Shown here: positions 20,870 through 30,904 of the stretch, one piece after another
How positions within the stretch are numbered: position 1 is the first letter of the stretch
Layout of the letters: every line of letters begins with the position of its first letter
Assembly (NCBI GenBank): GCA_023548195.1
Contig: JAJHZJ010000009.1
Coordinates: 434,001-498,000, forward strand
Reading direction: 5' to 3'
Source: Bettongia penicillata ogilbyi
Lineage: Eukaryota > Chordata > Mammalia > Diprotodontia > Potoroidae
Length of the DNA: 64,000 nucleotides
Made by a program: the position numbers and the translations under genes
Notes under the pieces: model-generated
The model's database searches: none
The model's input: the letters and a program-made list of their open reading frames with translations, nothing else
Told to the model about the DNA's origin: nothing

Positions 20870-22960
20870 TATACCTTCATCCAAGGCACTGGTATAAATA
20901 TTGAATAGTTTAAAGACAGGGACAGATTTCTGGGGGTACCCCACTGCAGACTTCTGCTGGGTTGACATCAGTTGATTAATGATAACTCTTGTTTGACTCA
21001 TTCAGACTTGAATCCACCCAGTTGTACTACATTCTAGCCCACATCTCTTCCTTTTTTTCTACAGATACAGCATGGGAGACTTCAAAATTCCCATTGAAAT
21101 CCTGATATATTTTTATCCAAGGCATTCTCTGATTTACCAGCCTAACAACTCTCTCTAAAAAGGAAATTAATAAGTCTGGTATAACCTACTCTTGAAACTG
21201 TATCTGTTCTTTGCTTTAATGACTTTCATTGCTTTAATGACTTTCATTGCTTTAATGACTTCTGAGAGTTTTGTGAGGAATTGAAATCAATCTCCCCTGG
21301 TCTATAGTTTGAAGAGTCGATCCCTTTCCCCTTCCTGAAAACCAGGAAAGTTTTGGCATATTTCCAGGCCTGTGATACTTCTTTCAGACACCACAAATTT
21401 TCAAGGCTGACCAATTCATTAATCGAATTTAGCAGTTTTTTTTTTCTTAACGTGCTGGGATCTCATTGGTCTGTGACTGGTGAGTTGAGCTCGTTGATAT
21501 CAGTGAGGTGTTCTCTTATTCCCTCACATCTCGAGTTTCAATGCCCTCTCAGCTATTTTTATTTGGAATCTAGTTCTACTTGACTGACAAAAGAGAGCTG
21601 GGCAGTTCTGAGTTCTCTAAGTTCAAGTTTATCTTCTCATCCACCTCAAACAATGGTCCTGTCCCTCTTTTGTTCTTATCCCCAAAAAGAAGGCAAGAAA
21701 AACCCTTTTAGACTTCCGTGCGTTCTGAACTTTTGTATCTGGACACTATTGTTACAGGACCATGTACCAGTTTTGTATTTGTTTTCATTTACTTGCCCTT
21801 TCTCTCATTTACTGTACAGTACCTTTCAAATCTTCAGTTATTCCATTAGTTTCCTCTATATTCACATACATCTCTTGGGTCACTTTCCTTTTTCTTTATC
21901 ACTGGAATTGTGTTTTTATCGTTAGAATTTAGATCTTGAAAGCATCCCATCCCATCCTACCCCATCCCAGGTACTACTTCTGAAGAATTTCAATTATGTT
22001 GGTCTCCATTCTTAGAAGTCTTTGCAAGCTGAGCCCCCCAAATCGATGATGTATAAAAGAATTTCCTTCCCCTACTTATTACACAAATTTCTGTCATTTC
22101 TGTTTTAGCCATCAGATCTCCCTCATTGGTCAGAATCACATATAGAAAGTTTTCCTTGTTGCTTCCTCCATCTATCATGGAATGAAGTTTCCATTAAGAT
22201 AAATAAAGAATTTAATATCTCTGTATACAAAAGTCCCAGCCGATGTCCAGATAGCTGAAGCCTCCAATAATGATGATATGCCAAGTTTCCGATCTTGTTC
22301 TGAAATAACCACCTATTTTATCCTTCTAGCTGTGATTTGTAATAAAGTCTCACCACAATATTACTTTTATTCCTCCTTCCAGTGATGTTCAATAGATGTT
22401 CTCTATCATGCTTACCAACTCCCTATAAGAGTCTATCTTCTTGGTACAAAATGCTACTTTTGTTTCAACCATCAATTGGTTCTGTTTGAATATGGCACAC
22501 CCTCCCATAACTGTTACCATGTATTAGTCATAAGTCATATACCATCCAGTCTTAGTGACACCAATGAAGCCAAATTTACCATCTTTGGTAAAGAGCTCTA
22601 GTTTACTTTATTACCTAAAATCTGTGCATTTCTGTAGAATCATCTGAGGTCCTGAGTTTTATTACTGTCCTCTTTTTCTGATATAGTCTCCCATGCATGA
22701 ATTAATGATTCCCTCCACTAATATTATTCCTATGTATTTTTCTATGGTATTGCCTTGGTAGATGTATGGGAACAGTTTTCCCTCTGACCGTTCTGTTTTC
22801 CATTTACAGCCCTGGTGATCAGATAATTAAATTATCTGACTCTTGTTAGATACATTCTCCCTCATCAACAATCAATAATTCCTTTATTTTTAGTTGCAGT
22901 CTAGAAATCCACATCCTGTTCTCAGATGCCATCTTCCTAACCAGCTGTTTCATTCCCCAA
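20870..22960 (-). repeat. CR1/L3 LINE, reverse-transcriptase region and upstream
   Basis: The plus strand reads as the reverse of CR1-clade ORF2: atctctgggggtaccccact-like text at 20925 (antisense of the PQGS-like block), gacttgaatccacccagttg, ctggtctatagtttgaagag and ctttccccttcctgaaaacc (antisense of the 'FKKG...NYRP' block). The stretch to about 21620 is confident; from there to 22960 the assignment rests on continuity. Many stops; it is dead. Confidence 0.55.
21211..21261. repeat. 18-base tandem repeat, almost three copies
   Basis: The unit ttgctttaatgactttca repeats at 21211-21228, 21229-21246 and 21247-21261 without mismatches. It lies inside the CR1/L3 remnant and is a local expansion of it. 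Confidence 0.9.
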
Positions 22961-23060
22961 ATGGTTTTCTAGTATTCCTCAGATCCTCATTTCCTTGTGA
23001 CTGAGTTTATAATGTGGCAGCATTCAAACACAGGCCTCTTGATTCTAGGTCCTGCAGGTC

Positions 23061-23213
23061 TTTTCTTCCTTCTTTCCTCCCTCCCTCCCTCCCTTCCTCC
23101 CTTCCTTCCTTCCTTCCTTCCTTCCTTCCTTCCTTCCTTCCTTCCTTCCTTCCTTCCTTCCTTCCTTCCTTCCTTCCTTCCTTCCTCCCTCCCTCCCTCC
23201 CTCTTTTCGAGAT
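23061..23213. repeat. CTTC microsatellite with CCCT flanks
   Basis: An almost pure tetranucleotide run of cttc units, bounded on each side by shorter ccct runs. Open frames across it encode only Ser/Leu/Pro or Arg/Lys/Glu/Gly repeats and are not genes. Confidence 0.98.
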
Positions 23214-23221
23214 TATTTCTC

Positions 23222-23432
23222 ATTGTAATGGAAAGAGCACTGAATTGGGAGTCAGAAGACCTGCTTTAAAATCCTGTGGGATCTGGTTTTTCTGTTTTTG
23301 AAGTGACCTTGGGCAATTTCAGCTCTAAATCTTGTGATCTTATAAGTCTAACCTTCTCGTTACTCATCTATAAAAAAGGTGAAGTGCATTGGACTAGATA
23401 ACACTTAAGATACTTTCCAACCCTGAAAGCTA
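23222..23432 (+). repeat. MIR/THER-type SINE
   Basis: Contains aatggaaagagcactgaatt, gtcagaagacctgctttaaa, aagtgaccttgggcaatttc and cattggactagataacactt. Confidence 0.7.
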
Positions 23433-23504
23433 TGCTCCATCTGCTCAGGAGAGACTCACAGAGCTGCTGGACATGGACGAGTCATTTTCAGATTTTTCAG
23501 ACCC

Positions 23505-23722
23505 AAATCTCCTTCCATTCTTAGCATTGTCAGGGCACCTGCTGTCTCATCAAAATGAAGTTTCATATTTTTTTGGACATGGCCAATGAGGGAATTTGTT
23601 GTATTTGACTATAAATTTTTGTTAAAAGGGATTTTTTTTTCCATTGGGGGATGTGAGAGGGAGAGAAAGTAGGTTTTGCTAATTGAAAAAAAAAGTTAAA
23701 TTAAAACTAAATTAAAGAAAAA
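23505..23722 (+). repeat. L1 3' end
   Basis: Matches the 3' terminal pattern of marsupial L1: ttttggacatggccaatgag, ggaatttgttgtatttgact, T-rich tract, gtgagagggagagaaagtag and an A-rich end. No coding sequence remains. Confidence 0.6.
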
Positions 23723-24384
23723 TTATTAAGTGTCACTCACTACCTAGTACTGCCAAACCCAGGGAGGTTCAGGCCTGGGGCACTTCTCTGTCTCTGCTTG
23801 CTTTTGCCATCACTCTATAACACTTCCTTAGAAGTAAAATCAGGTTAAAATGAACCTCAGCATCCACCTTAAAGAGGAAGAAAGGAAAGGAAGGAAATGT
23901 TGTCAAAGGGTTACATGCCGCTAAAGGAGATATGTGTATATTGTAGGAGGAAGGTGCCTGGGCTGCCCTGAAGCAAAACTCAAGGTTGGTGGTGGGTGGA
24001 AGGGTTAGTATGCTGATTTTATGCAAATGAGAACCCTAGGGTTTGTGTGAGGGCGGGGTTGGGGGGGGGTTCTGTAGTTGTTGAAACCAACGGATTCTTG
24101 CAGCTTGTTCCCCCCCTCCATCCCCTCTACCTCCTGCTTCTCCCAGTTATTAGTCATCTCCAGCCTTAGGAGCAGTGAGGAACAGAGATGAGTTGGTTAA
24201 AATGTGGGGACCGAAACGTCCCCTTGTATTTGCATTTCCTAGAGGACACCTTTTCTCCTCAGGACCAGCATCCGTCCATCACATCTCAGTCCTCCTATGG
24301 TGCTAAGTGTCCATCTCCTTGGGCATTTCTTTCTATCCTAAAGGCACCCAGGGAAAATCATTTCAAAGAAAAGAGGTCTATTGT
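23723..24384. other. No gene; octamer and GC-box-like motifs
   Basis: Non-repeat sequence. An octamer-like atgcaaat at 24021-24028 and a gggcggggt at 24051-24059 are visible, followed by a G-run. An ATG at 24188 opens a 144-codon frame, but its second half is repeat-derived, so I do not call a gene or a promoter. Confidence 0.3.
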
Positions 24385-24780
24385 CAAGTGTTTTGAGTTC
24401 ATGCCCCATGAGGATTGCTTAAAGGCATGGAGGACTTTTAGCCTGAGAAGAAAAGACAGTGGGGACATGAGAGCTCGCCTTGAGTATTTGAAGAGGAATT
24501 GGGTGTGTTTTGCTTGGCCCCAGAGGCAAGTACAGAGAATTATGGGGCAGGAAATGGTAAAAAGTGAATTTAGGCCTGAGGAAAGGAAACACTTCCTCAA
24601 GAACAGAACGGGCCAAAAGTGAAATGAGTTGTCTAAGGGGCAGTGGGCAGTGGGTTTCCCTTCAACAAAAGGGCCGTGAAAGGCGAGTGATCCCTTACTA
24701 AGCTTCTTTTTCAGTCATGGGCTGAAATAGACAGCTTTTGAGTTGTCTCCCACCTCTGATAATCTGTGATTTTCACCTTT
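24385..24780 (+). repeat. CR1/L3 LINE 3' region
   Basis: Sense CR1/L3: ggggacatgagagctcgcct, cttgagtatttgaagaggaa, ttgcttggccccagaggcaa, tttaggcctgaggaaaggaa and cacttcctcaagaacagaac. The same text pattern is seen at the start of the window. Confidence 0.65.
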
Positions 24781-25164
24781 AAGCAGGATCAGTCTTATCA
24801 TAAGAGGAATGGATGGCTGCTTACTTAATGTAATGTCAGGGATTATCTCAGTCTCCCCACTCGTGACCAAAATTCCCTTGAGGCAGGCTGAGATTTTTCC
24901 CTTTACTTGGGGGACAATACCTGAAATTTTTGTATTTAACCTTGGTTAACAAGTCATCTCTTTTAAAATACACATAGTCCTGAAAAGAGTCTGGGTGATA
25001 ACGCTTCTGAATTTGAACATTTTAGGCTGTGATTGCAATGGGACTGGACCAAAACAGACAAATTAAAAATGCTTAAAGGCATTGATGTCTCAATTTAAAA
25101 AAATAGAATCTTCTACAGAGAGATAGTCAGCTAACTTACTCTCCTAGCAGACTCCCATCTGAAG
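24781..25164. other. No recognised feature
   Basis: Non-repeat, A+T-rich sequence. Nothing supportable on either strand. Confidence 0.4.
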
Positions 25165-25290
25165 TCATTCATCAAAAGCTCTATGTTCAAGATATTTTTA
25201 GCAGCATTTTTGTCATTGCGTAAAAATTAGAAACAACCAAAAATCTAAGAATTGGGAAATGGCTGAATAAATTGTGGCAAATGCATGGAT
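25165..25290 (+). repeat. L1 fragment, 3' region
   Basis: gatatttttagcagcatttt, tagaaacaaccaaaaatcta and gggaaatggctgaataaatt follow the well-conserved block near the 3' end of mammalian L1. Confidence 0.6.
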
Positions 25291-25599
25291 AGTGCTCGAC
25301 CTAGAGCCTGGAATATTGTTGACACTTTCTAGTCCTATATGTAAACCAGACTACTAAACTGTAGAGTTTATTAAGGAAATGCCATATGATAATGTAATTA
25401 AAGTTGTTAAATATGAAGAATATAAGAAATCTGGGGGAGATCCATAATGTAGAGGAAGAAAGCATAGGCAAAAGAAGAGTTGTTACTGAATACAATCACA
25501 TAAAAGGAAACATTTATACACAGAAAGAGAGATGAATGGACAAAAGGAAAATTAAAGGGGTCACAGAGGGAGCAGCTTATAATTTTGTGCAACATTTAA
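25291..25599. other. No recognised feature
   Basis: A+T-rich, purine-biased sequence. It could be further L1 but is not recognisable. Confidence 0.35.
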
Positions 25600-25760
25600 A
25601 GCCTTGCTTCCACCACTTGCTACTTACCTGACTTTGGGCAAATCATTCAGCCTCCTGCGGTCTCAGTTGCCTCTGTAAAATGCCATCTGTAAAATGAGGG
25701 GGTTGGACTGGGTGACATAGGTGTAAAACTCCCAGTTTTACACCTATGATTCTATGACCT
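25600..25760 (+). repeat. MIR-type SINE with a palindromic 3' end
   Basis: Contains tgactttgggcaaatcattc, ctgtaaaatgagggggttgg and then a perfect hairpin sequence where the usual 'aggtcccttccaac' 3' end should be. A duplicated tctgtaaaatg segment precedes it. Confidence 0.65.
25716..25748. repeat. Perfect 15-base inverted repeat, 3-base spacer
   Basis: Arms cataggtgtaaaact (25716-25730) and agttttacacctatg (25734-25748) are exact reverse complements around ccc. Confidence 0.95.
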
Positions 25761-25784
25761 CTATCTTAAGGAAATAAAAAATAG

Positions 25785-26045
25785 TAACAACATTTATAGA
25801 GCTCCTACTATGTGCCAGGTAGTGCTAAGTGCTTTACAGATACTATCTTATTTAATCTCCAGAGCAACTCTAGGAAGAAGCTATTGTTACCTCCTTTTGA
25901 GAGTTGAGGAAACTGAGACGAACAGATTGACTGATTTGTCAGGGGTCACACAACTAACTGCTAAGTGTCCAAGGTTGGATTTGAATTTAGGTCTTCTCGT
26001 CTCCAGGCTTAGTGGCCTGTGCACTATGGTGCCACCCAGTGGTCG
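25785..26045 (-). repeat. MAR1-like MIR SINE, near full length
   Basis: Antisense order is complete: ctactatgtgccaggtagtg, actatcttatttaatctcca, gagttgaggaaactgagacg, gtcaggggtcacacaactaa and the head ctatggtgccacccagtgg. Confidence 0.75.
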
Positions 26046-26069
26046 AGTAGGATAATAGATTGAGTTGAA

Positions 26070-26190
26070 AGGGAACTTTTACAGATGAGGAAACTGAGGC
26101 CCAGGTCACACAAAGAATAAGTAGCAGAGACGGTATTTGAATCAAGGTTCTCAGACGCTAAAGCCAACATTGTACCACCCTGCCACTATC
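26070..26190 (-). repeat. MIR-type SINE fragment
   Basis: ttttacagatgaggaaactg, aggcccaggtcacacaaaga and gacggtatttgaatcaaggt in antisense order. Confidence 0.65.
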
Positions 26191-26631
26191 AGTCATTCAC
26201 ACTTGAGTGTGACTTGCTTTGCTTTTTTCCCAATACCTAGTTGCTGTTACACTGTAAGAGATGAAGTTTTTTAGGGAGAGCTAATATTGGTGGTAGGAAT
26301 GCAGTGGGGGGGGAGCAGAACTAGATATTTTGGGGGACTTTTGGGCAGTCATAGAGAAGCATGAGAATACCTGAGGAGGAGAGGAGAAAGGATGGGAGCA
26401 GATGGGAGTGCAAAAGGGAGATGAGTGGGTGATAAAGACAACCTCTGTGGACTTTGCAATTGTGCTGATAGAGTCTTGTCACCAAGTGACAAGGGGAGGA
26501 GTGGGGAGCTTGAAGTCAGATGAAAATAAGACCCTTATGCTCACCACCGTACATTATCCCAAAGAGATCATGGTGTCTGTTTGTAAAAGTTGTTGAAGAA
26601 AATGTAGAAAGATGCTTTTGGAATGACCATA
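26191..26631. other. No recognised feature
   Basis: Purine-rich non-repeat sequence. A 64-codon and an 85-codon frame overlap here; the second runs into repeats and neither looks like a gene. Confidence 0.4.
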
Positions 26632-26692
26632 AAATCATAGATTTAGAGCTGGAAAGAACCTTACAGGCCATCTACTTCAACCCCCTCATTTT

Positions 26693-26927
26693 GTTGGTGT
26701 TCAGTCATTTTGTAGTCGTGTCCAACTCTTTATGGCCCCATGTGAGGTTTCGTTGGGGGTTGGCAGAAATACTGTAGCAGTTTGCCATTTCCTTCTCCAG
26801 CTCATTTTACAGATAAGGAAACTGAGGCAAATAGGGTTAAGTGACTTGCCCAAGGTCACACAGTTATTGAGTTTCGGGGCCAGATCTGGGCTCAGAAAGA
26901 CGAAAAGTCTTCCTGAGTCCAAGCATA

Positions 26928-26991
<64 letters not shown>

Positions 26992-27014
26992 CTGCCACTG
27001 CCATCTAGCTGCCA
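26693..27014 (-). repeat. RTE-tailed SINE (family A) with an internal CT expansion
   Basis: Plus-strand order: tgttggtgttcagtcatttt (tail), gtagtcgtgtccaactcttt, gccatttccttctccagctc, aagtgacttgcccaaggtca, then tcctgagtccaagcatagtt, a CT run, and ccatctagctgcc (head). Apart from the CT run the length is normal. Confidence 0.85.
26931..26989. repeat. CT dinucleotide microsatellite inside a SINE
   Basis: About 29 uninterrupted CT units sit between the 'agtgctc' and 'tccactg' positions of the SINE head. The ctctatccac of the SINE is the likely seed. Confidence 0.98.
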
Positions 27015-27284
27015 AAATAATCTATTCATCTCCTTAACTTCTCATTTTACGAGGTGGAAACTGAGGCCAAGAGAAATCAAGTAACAGAGCCAGGATTTTA
27101 ACCCAGATTCTCTGACTCCAAATCCAGAATATTTTCCACTGAATGCATCCTTGTTCTATCCTGTTGCCAGTGGATGCTAGATTGTATCCCTCTCTTGAAG
27201 GATCCATTGATCAGTTCTCAAAGCAATCCTGTTCCTATGAAGTAATACACTAGGATAAAAGTGAATCCTGCTTTAAGGGAAAGT

Positions 27285-27545
27285 TAAAAACCTGCCTATC
27301 CTTTCCAGTCCAGTTAAGGTGCTACCTCCTTCATGAAGCCTTCCCTAATCAGCTCAGCCATAGGTCTTTCAGAATCCCTAGGGCACTACTCTCCAGTATT
27401 TACTACATTGTGTTAGTCACCTTTTAAAATTTGTATATCCTAATCAGACAATAAAGCCCCCTGAGGGGGGAACTCCCCCCAAACCCTAAGTCTTATATAT
27501 CTGTGTATTTCCAGGGCAGTCTCCCACAAAGAAAAAGCTCACCAA
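27285..27545 (+). repeat. L2 LINE 3' end
   Basis: Sense L2: gctacctccttcatgaagcc, ttccctaatcagctcagcca, tactacattgtgttagtcac and ataaagccccctgagggggg. Confidence 0.65.
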
Positions 27546-27689
27546 GTCAATCCTCTGCTGACTGATAATTAAGAAAGTCCAGTATACAAAGTCTAAAACT
27601 CATTCAGGGTTCCCCTAAAAAAAATAGTAGCTGTTTATCTGCTCTTTTCTTAAACACTTCCAGTAACAGGAGGTACACTCTTTTTTTTT

Positions 27690-28290
27690 TTTTTTTTTGG
27701 AGGCTCTCCCTTTCAATGTTAGACAGCTGTAGAACTAAGACATTTCTTCCCTACATTGAGCTGAAATCTCCATCTCTAGTTCGCACCAGAGGAGATAAAG
27801 GGAAAGCCCCGGAGTTAAGACCGCACTTCAGGTCCCATCTCTGAAATGTATTGATTTGGAGACGCTAGGTAAGTCACGACCTCTCAGTGCTCCAGGCAAC
27901 TCTTTGACCACAAGTTACTGATTGCCTAGAGGTAATTTCCTCGCTGGGCATTTTCTATACCAATGAAATCACAGGTCCAATTTAAAAAAACAAGCAACAA
28001 AATTAAACCTTCCGCCCATGAATGTTGCTTTCCTCAGGAACACCAGAGAAGAGAGTTAATTCCTTTTCCACATGACAACATTTCAAATACTTGGAAACAG
28101 CGATCTCATTCCCCCAGGTCTCTTCTAGAGGTTAATCACCACCAGTTTCTTCACATAACTTAGTTTTCCAGACACCTCCTCCCCACCCCCATGCACTATA
28201 TAGTTTGTTGGTATCCTTTTAAAATGTGATGCTTAGAATTGTAACATAACACTCTAGTTTGCAAAAACATCACCATCTGCTTTACAAAAA
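27690..28290 (-). repeat. CR1/L3 LINE fragment, split by a SINE
   Basis: Antisense CR1/L3: ggaggctctccctttcaatg and cctacattgagctgaaatct (27690-27790), then ttttccacatgacaacattt, aatacttggaaacagcgatc and ttttaaaatgtgatgcttag (28020-28290). A T-run of 18 precedes it at 27681-27698. Confidence 0.55.
27800..27985 (+). repeat. MIR-type SINE variant (family D)
   Basis: Shares with 43.2 and 43.8 kb the 3' pattern: tccaggcaactctttgacca, gttactgattgcctagaggt, tataccaatgaaatcacagg. The variant 3' end differs from ordinary MIR. Confidence 0.5.
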
Positions 28291-28494
28291 AAAAGATATT
28301 TTTAAAGGCAAGTAAATTTCTAAACATCACTCCCCTCCCAACCTCATTGAAATAAAAACAAACTTTTTGAAAATTTCATTTATACATGAAAAATTTCCCT
28401 AAGGACCGTAGAGAGTGTAAGAAAACCCCCATTTGTGTGCCTATTTCAGGGCTTTTAAAATTAGCTGCACTCAAGTCCGGTCTTTAAAAACTGC

Positions 28495-28755
28495 CTTAGG
28501 TACTTAGAAATCGACTTGGAAAGGGATCTTAGAGATCATTTAACGCAGTGGTCCCACAAGAAATAAGCTGTAGTCAGGATTCGAACCCACATCTTACGTA
28601 GCAACTGAGAATTAGAGCAGCGAGGGACCTTAAAAATCATCTCCCTCATTTTACAGATGAGGAACCTGAGATGTAGACTTGTCCAAAGTTAGCACCGAAA
28701 AAATGGCAGACAAAATTTGATCCGACACCCTCTGAGTGAAGGTCCAGTATTTTTG
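28495..28755 (-). repeat. Two adjoining MIR/THER-type SINEs
   Basis: Two antisense copies in tandem: acttggaaagggatcttaga with caggattcgaacccacatct, then agagcagcgagggaccttaa, ctcattttacagatgaggaa and acaaaatttgatccgacacc. Confidence 0.6.
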
Positions 28756-28988
28756 TTTCCCTTGTGTCATTTGGGAGCTGGGAGTTCCTGTTCTCTAGCC
28801 CGGGCTCTTTGGGCTCCGGCTTTCTAGGGGTCAGACACCTCTCTTCCTCCTCTCCGCTAGAGTTTCTGAATCCTCAAAAAACCGCCATTGGCTTCAAAGC
28901 TCACGGGAGCCCACTGCACACTGACAGGGTCTGGGTAATGGGAGAAGTTACGTGCTATCGAGGAGCAGTCTACTAGACCCAATTATCC

Positions 28989-29061
28989 CGGAGGGCCTGG
29001 ACCCTCGGAGCGCCTGGACCCTCGGAGCGCCTGGACCCTCGGAGCGCCTGGACCCTCGGAG
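28989..29061. repeat. 17-base GC-rich minisatellite, four copies plus five bases
   Basis: The unit cggagcgcctggaccct starts at 28989, 29006, 29023 and 29040. The first copy differs by one base (g for c). Each unit has two CpGs. Confidence 0.95.
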
Positions 29062-30105
29062 CTAGGCGCAGCGCTGAGCGCCCTCTGGGTTGGTAGAAGC
29101 CTAGAGTCTCGTTTTAGGGACTGCGCACAACGTAAACCCAAATTTGTCAACGTGTTATATGCCTCCACACATGGTCTGGATTAGACAGAGGAGGGAGCCT
29201 CGGCTGCGGCTTCCCTAGGATTATTAAGTAATTGCATAATTCGGAAGGGGGCAAGGAAAAGAGAGCAGAAAGGAAGGAAGACAGGAGATGCTCCCTTCTC
29301 TCTCGGGGTATCCTGTAACGTTTCCAGTGGTCCCCAAGGAGCCAAAGCCAACCAGTGCAGCTACATTGAGGCAGGAGATTCCGTTACCAGAGTGACGGGC
29401 AATGCTGCCCTTCCTCGCCGCTCCCCCCCCCCCCCCGCCCCGTCCCAACCAGATTTGGGGGTTAGACACTTCTAAGGCAGGAGGCTCCTGCAGAGTCTCC
29501 CGTGCGCCCCGATCCTATCGGAGGAGTACAGAAAGTTGTTCCCCTTAAACTCTGGAGTGGTGGCTCTCAGACAGGACTCCAGCAATGACACAAGATAGCC
29601 CTCAGTTCCCGCCTGCCCATCCTAGATGAGCAACCCCGACGACCGCCCCAGCTCCCCTCACTTTGGGGAGTCCCCTCCCCCGAAGCTCTAGGGACTTCAC
29701 AGGCTGTGGTCAGTCTTTGCCATCCACCCCCCCCGCCCCCACCTTTTATGCCTCTCCTCTCTCTCCCTTAGCTAGCCTGGGTGTTGGTCCAGCCTCCGGG
29801 GGCCAAGGGATGTACCCAGGACGGCTCAGGGGCTGCTTCTGCAGGACAGACGCTAAAGTCATCGCGTCTGCCTCGTCAAGTTGAAAGGACCGAAATACCA
29901 AATCCAAACAAAATGCAACTCCAAGCAGCCTCCAGATTCTCTCCTTTAAAGACACTTTGATGGATATTAGCCCCAGTAGAATTCCTGAAAGGGCTAAAGT
30001 CCTTGCGCGCAGCTCTGCAAAACCTACCACACTCCCTGAGCTCAGCGAAGGTAACCGCGGTGGTGGCAGGGACCCGAGGGCTGACACCCTGAGGGCGACA
30101 CTTAC

Positions 30106-30157
30106 CTGGCCATAGGCTGAACACCCAGGCTACCAAGAAGCCTTTGGGCAAGGCCAT
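30106..30157 (-). CDS. Candidate first coding exon with signal-peptide-like start (partial gene)
   Basis: On the minus strand the ATG at 30157-30155 opens the frame MALPKGFLVAWVFSLWP plus one base, and the next bases (30105-30100) are GTAAGT, a consensus donor. The encoded start has a short polar region with one Lys and a hydrophobic core (GFLVAWVFSLW), as in secreted or type I membrane proteins. The exon ends after one base of codon 18, so the intron is phase 1, the usual phase after signal-peptide exons of Ig, FN3 and similar receptors. The context before ATG (ttgccATGG) has a favourable +4 G. It lies in the GC-rich block, with an ETS-like site 130-140 bases upstream. I do not recognise the gene. 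Reading through the donor gives 93 codons, which I consider an artefact. No second exon was found between 1 and 30 kb. Confidence 0.5.
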
Positions 30158-30519
30158 GGCAAGTGCTACCGGGGCTGCTGGATCCTCTCACTCAGAGCAG
30201 CGACTAGAGGCAGTGAGCCAGTGTCAGCCTGCAGCGCCGAGGAGAGTTTTCTCTTTGCCCCAGCACCCTGACAGGAGCAGTTCATTGAGAGGAAGTGGGA
30301 GGGGTCGAGCAGAGCCGGGAGGAGGGAACGAGGACACTCCTCCAATTCGGGAATGCTGGCTCTGGCCCTTTCAGCTCCAGCCCGGGCAACAGCCCAGCCC
30401 CTGGCTCACAGCGCTCCCCCTCCATCCCCACCCTGTAGGGCTCGCTTTCCCACCTGCACCCCTTCCCCGCTCCCCAAACAGGGACTTCTAAAGTGGAGAG
30501 ACTTTTAAAAATTATATAA

Positions 30520-30880
30520 CAACCAAATAAGATGCTATATGTAAATAGACAAAGCACTTTGCAAACCATAGAGTGCTACATAAATGCTAGCTTTTATTAT
30601 TAATAATAGTAGTTACCTCACACTTGTATAAGACTTTTTGCTTTCCAAAGGACTTCTGCATTCGTCCTTTCATCTGACCTTACAACAAGTAGTAATAGTA
30701 ATTCCCATTCATAGAAAGGTTTGAGGTTTGAGAGCACTGTGAGCTCCTTTGACCCTCACAGCAGTAAAGTAGATCCTCTTAACACTAATCCCATTTGAAA
30801 GATGAAGATACTAAGGTTGGCAGAAGCCTGCGTCTGAGGCAGAATTTGAACTTTAGTCTCTCTGGCTCCTACTCCAAGTA
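30520..30880. repeat. MAR1 3' end (+) followed by MIR-type SINE (-)
   Basis: agacaaagcactttgcaaac and gctacataaatgctagcttt are a sense MAR1 3' end (30530-30620). Antisense MIR text follows, with tcatctgaccttacaacaag, cccatttgaaagatgaagat and aggcagaatttgaactttag. Confidence 0.6.
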
Positions 30881-30904
30881 AGTGAATCACAATATTATAT
30901 AAAG

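Larger units (their letters stand above)
26632..27150 (-). repeat. MIR/THER-type SINE, split by a family A SINE
   Basis: Left part ataaaatcatagatttagag and accttacaggccatctactt (26632-26692), right part tctcattttacgaggtggaa, cagagccaggattttaaccc (27040-27150). Together they make one antisense SINE around the insertion. Confidence 0.65.
28950..30490. promoter_or_regulatory. GC-rich, CpG-containing promoter-like region
   Basis: Compared with the rest of the window this block is visibly richer in G+C and CpG and almost free of interspersed repeats. It contains a GC-rich tandem repeat (28989-29061), C-runs at about 29423-29440 and 29729-29745, and an ETS-like gaggaagtg at 30289-30297. No TATA box was seen at a sensible distance from the candidate start codon at 30157, so any promoter would be of the TATA-less type. 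CpG ratios were not calculated. Confidence 0.5.

Noticed and set aside
22987..23301. Three open frames over the CTTC repeat
   Set aside because: They encode only microsatellite translation (Ser-Leu-Pro or Arg-Lys-Glu-Gly repeats).
24188..24622. 144-codon plus-strand open frame, with a GC-box and octamer upstream
   Set aside because: From about 24385 on, the frame is the 3' region of a CR1/L3 LINE in sense direction, so more than half of the 'protein' is repeat text. The first part has no recognisable motif.
28989..29061. Regularly spaced repeats, considered as a CRISPR-like array
   Set aside because: The units are directly adjacent with no spacers, and the genome is animal. It is a minisatellite.
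29746..30157. Two minus-strand frames (113 and 93 codons) extending through the candidate exon
   Set aside because: One reads through the consensus donor of the candidate exon and the other is in a different frame. Both look like intron read-through.
30144..30491. 115-codon plus-strand frame over the GC-rich block
   Set aside because: GC-rich DNA has few stops. The opposite strand has the better-supported exon (ATG plus donor), and the plus frame has no domain.
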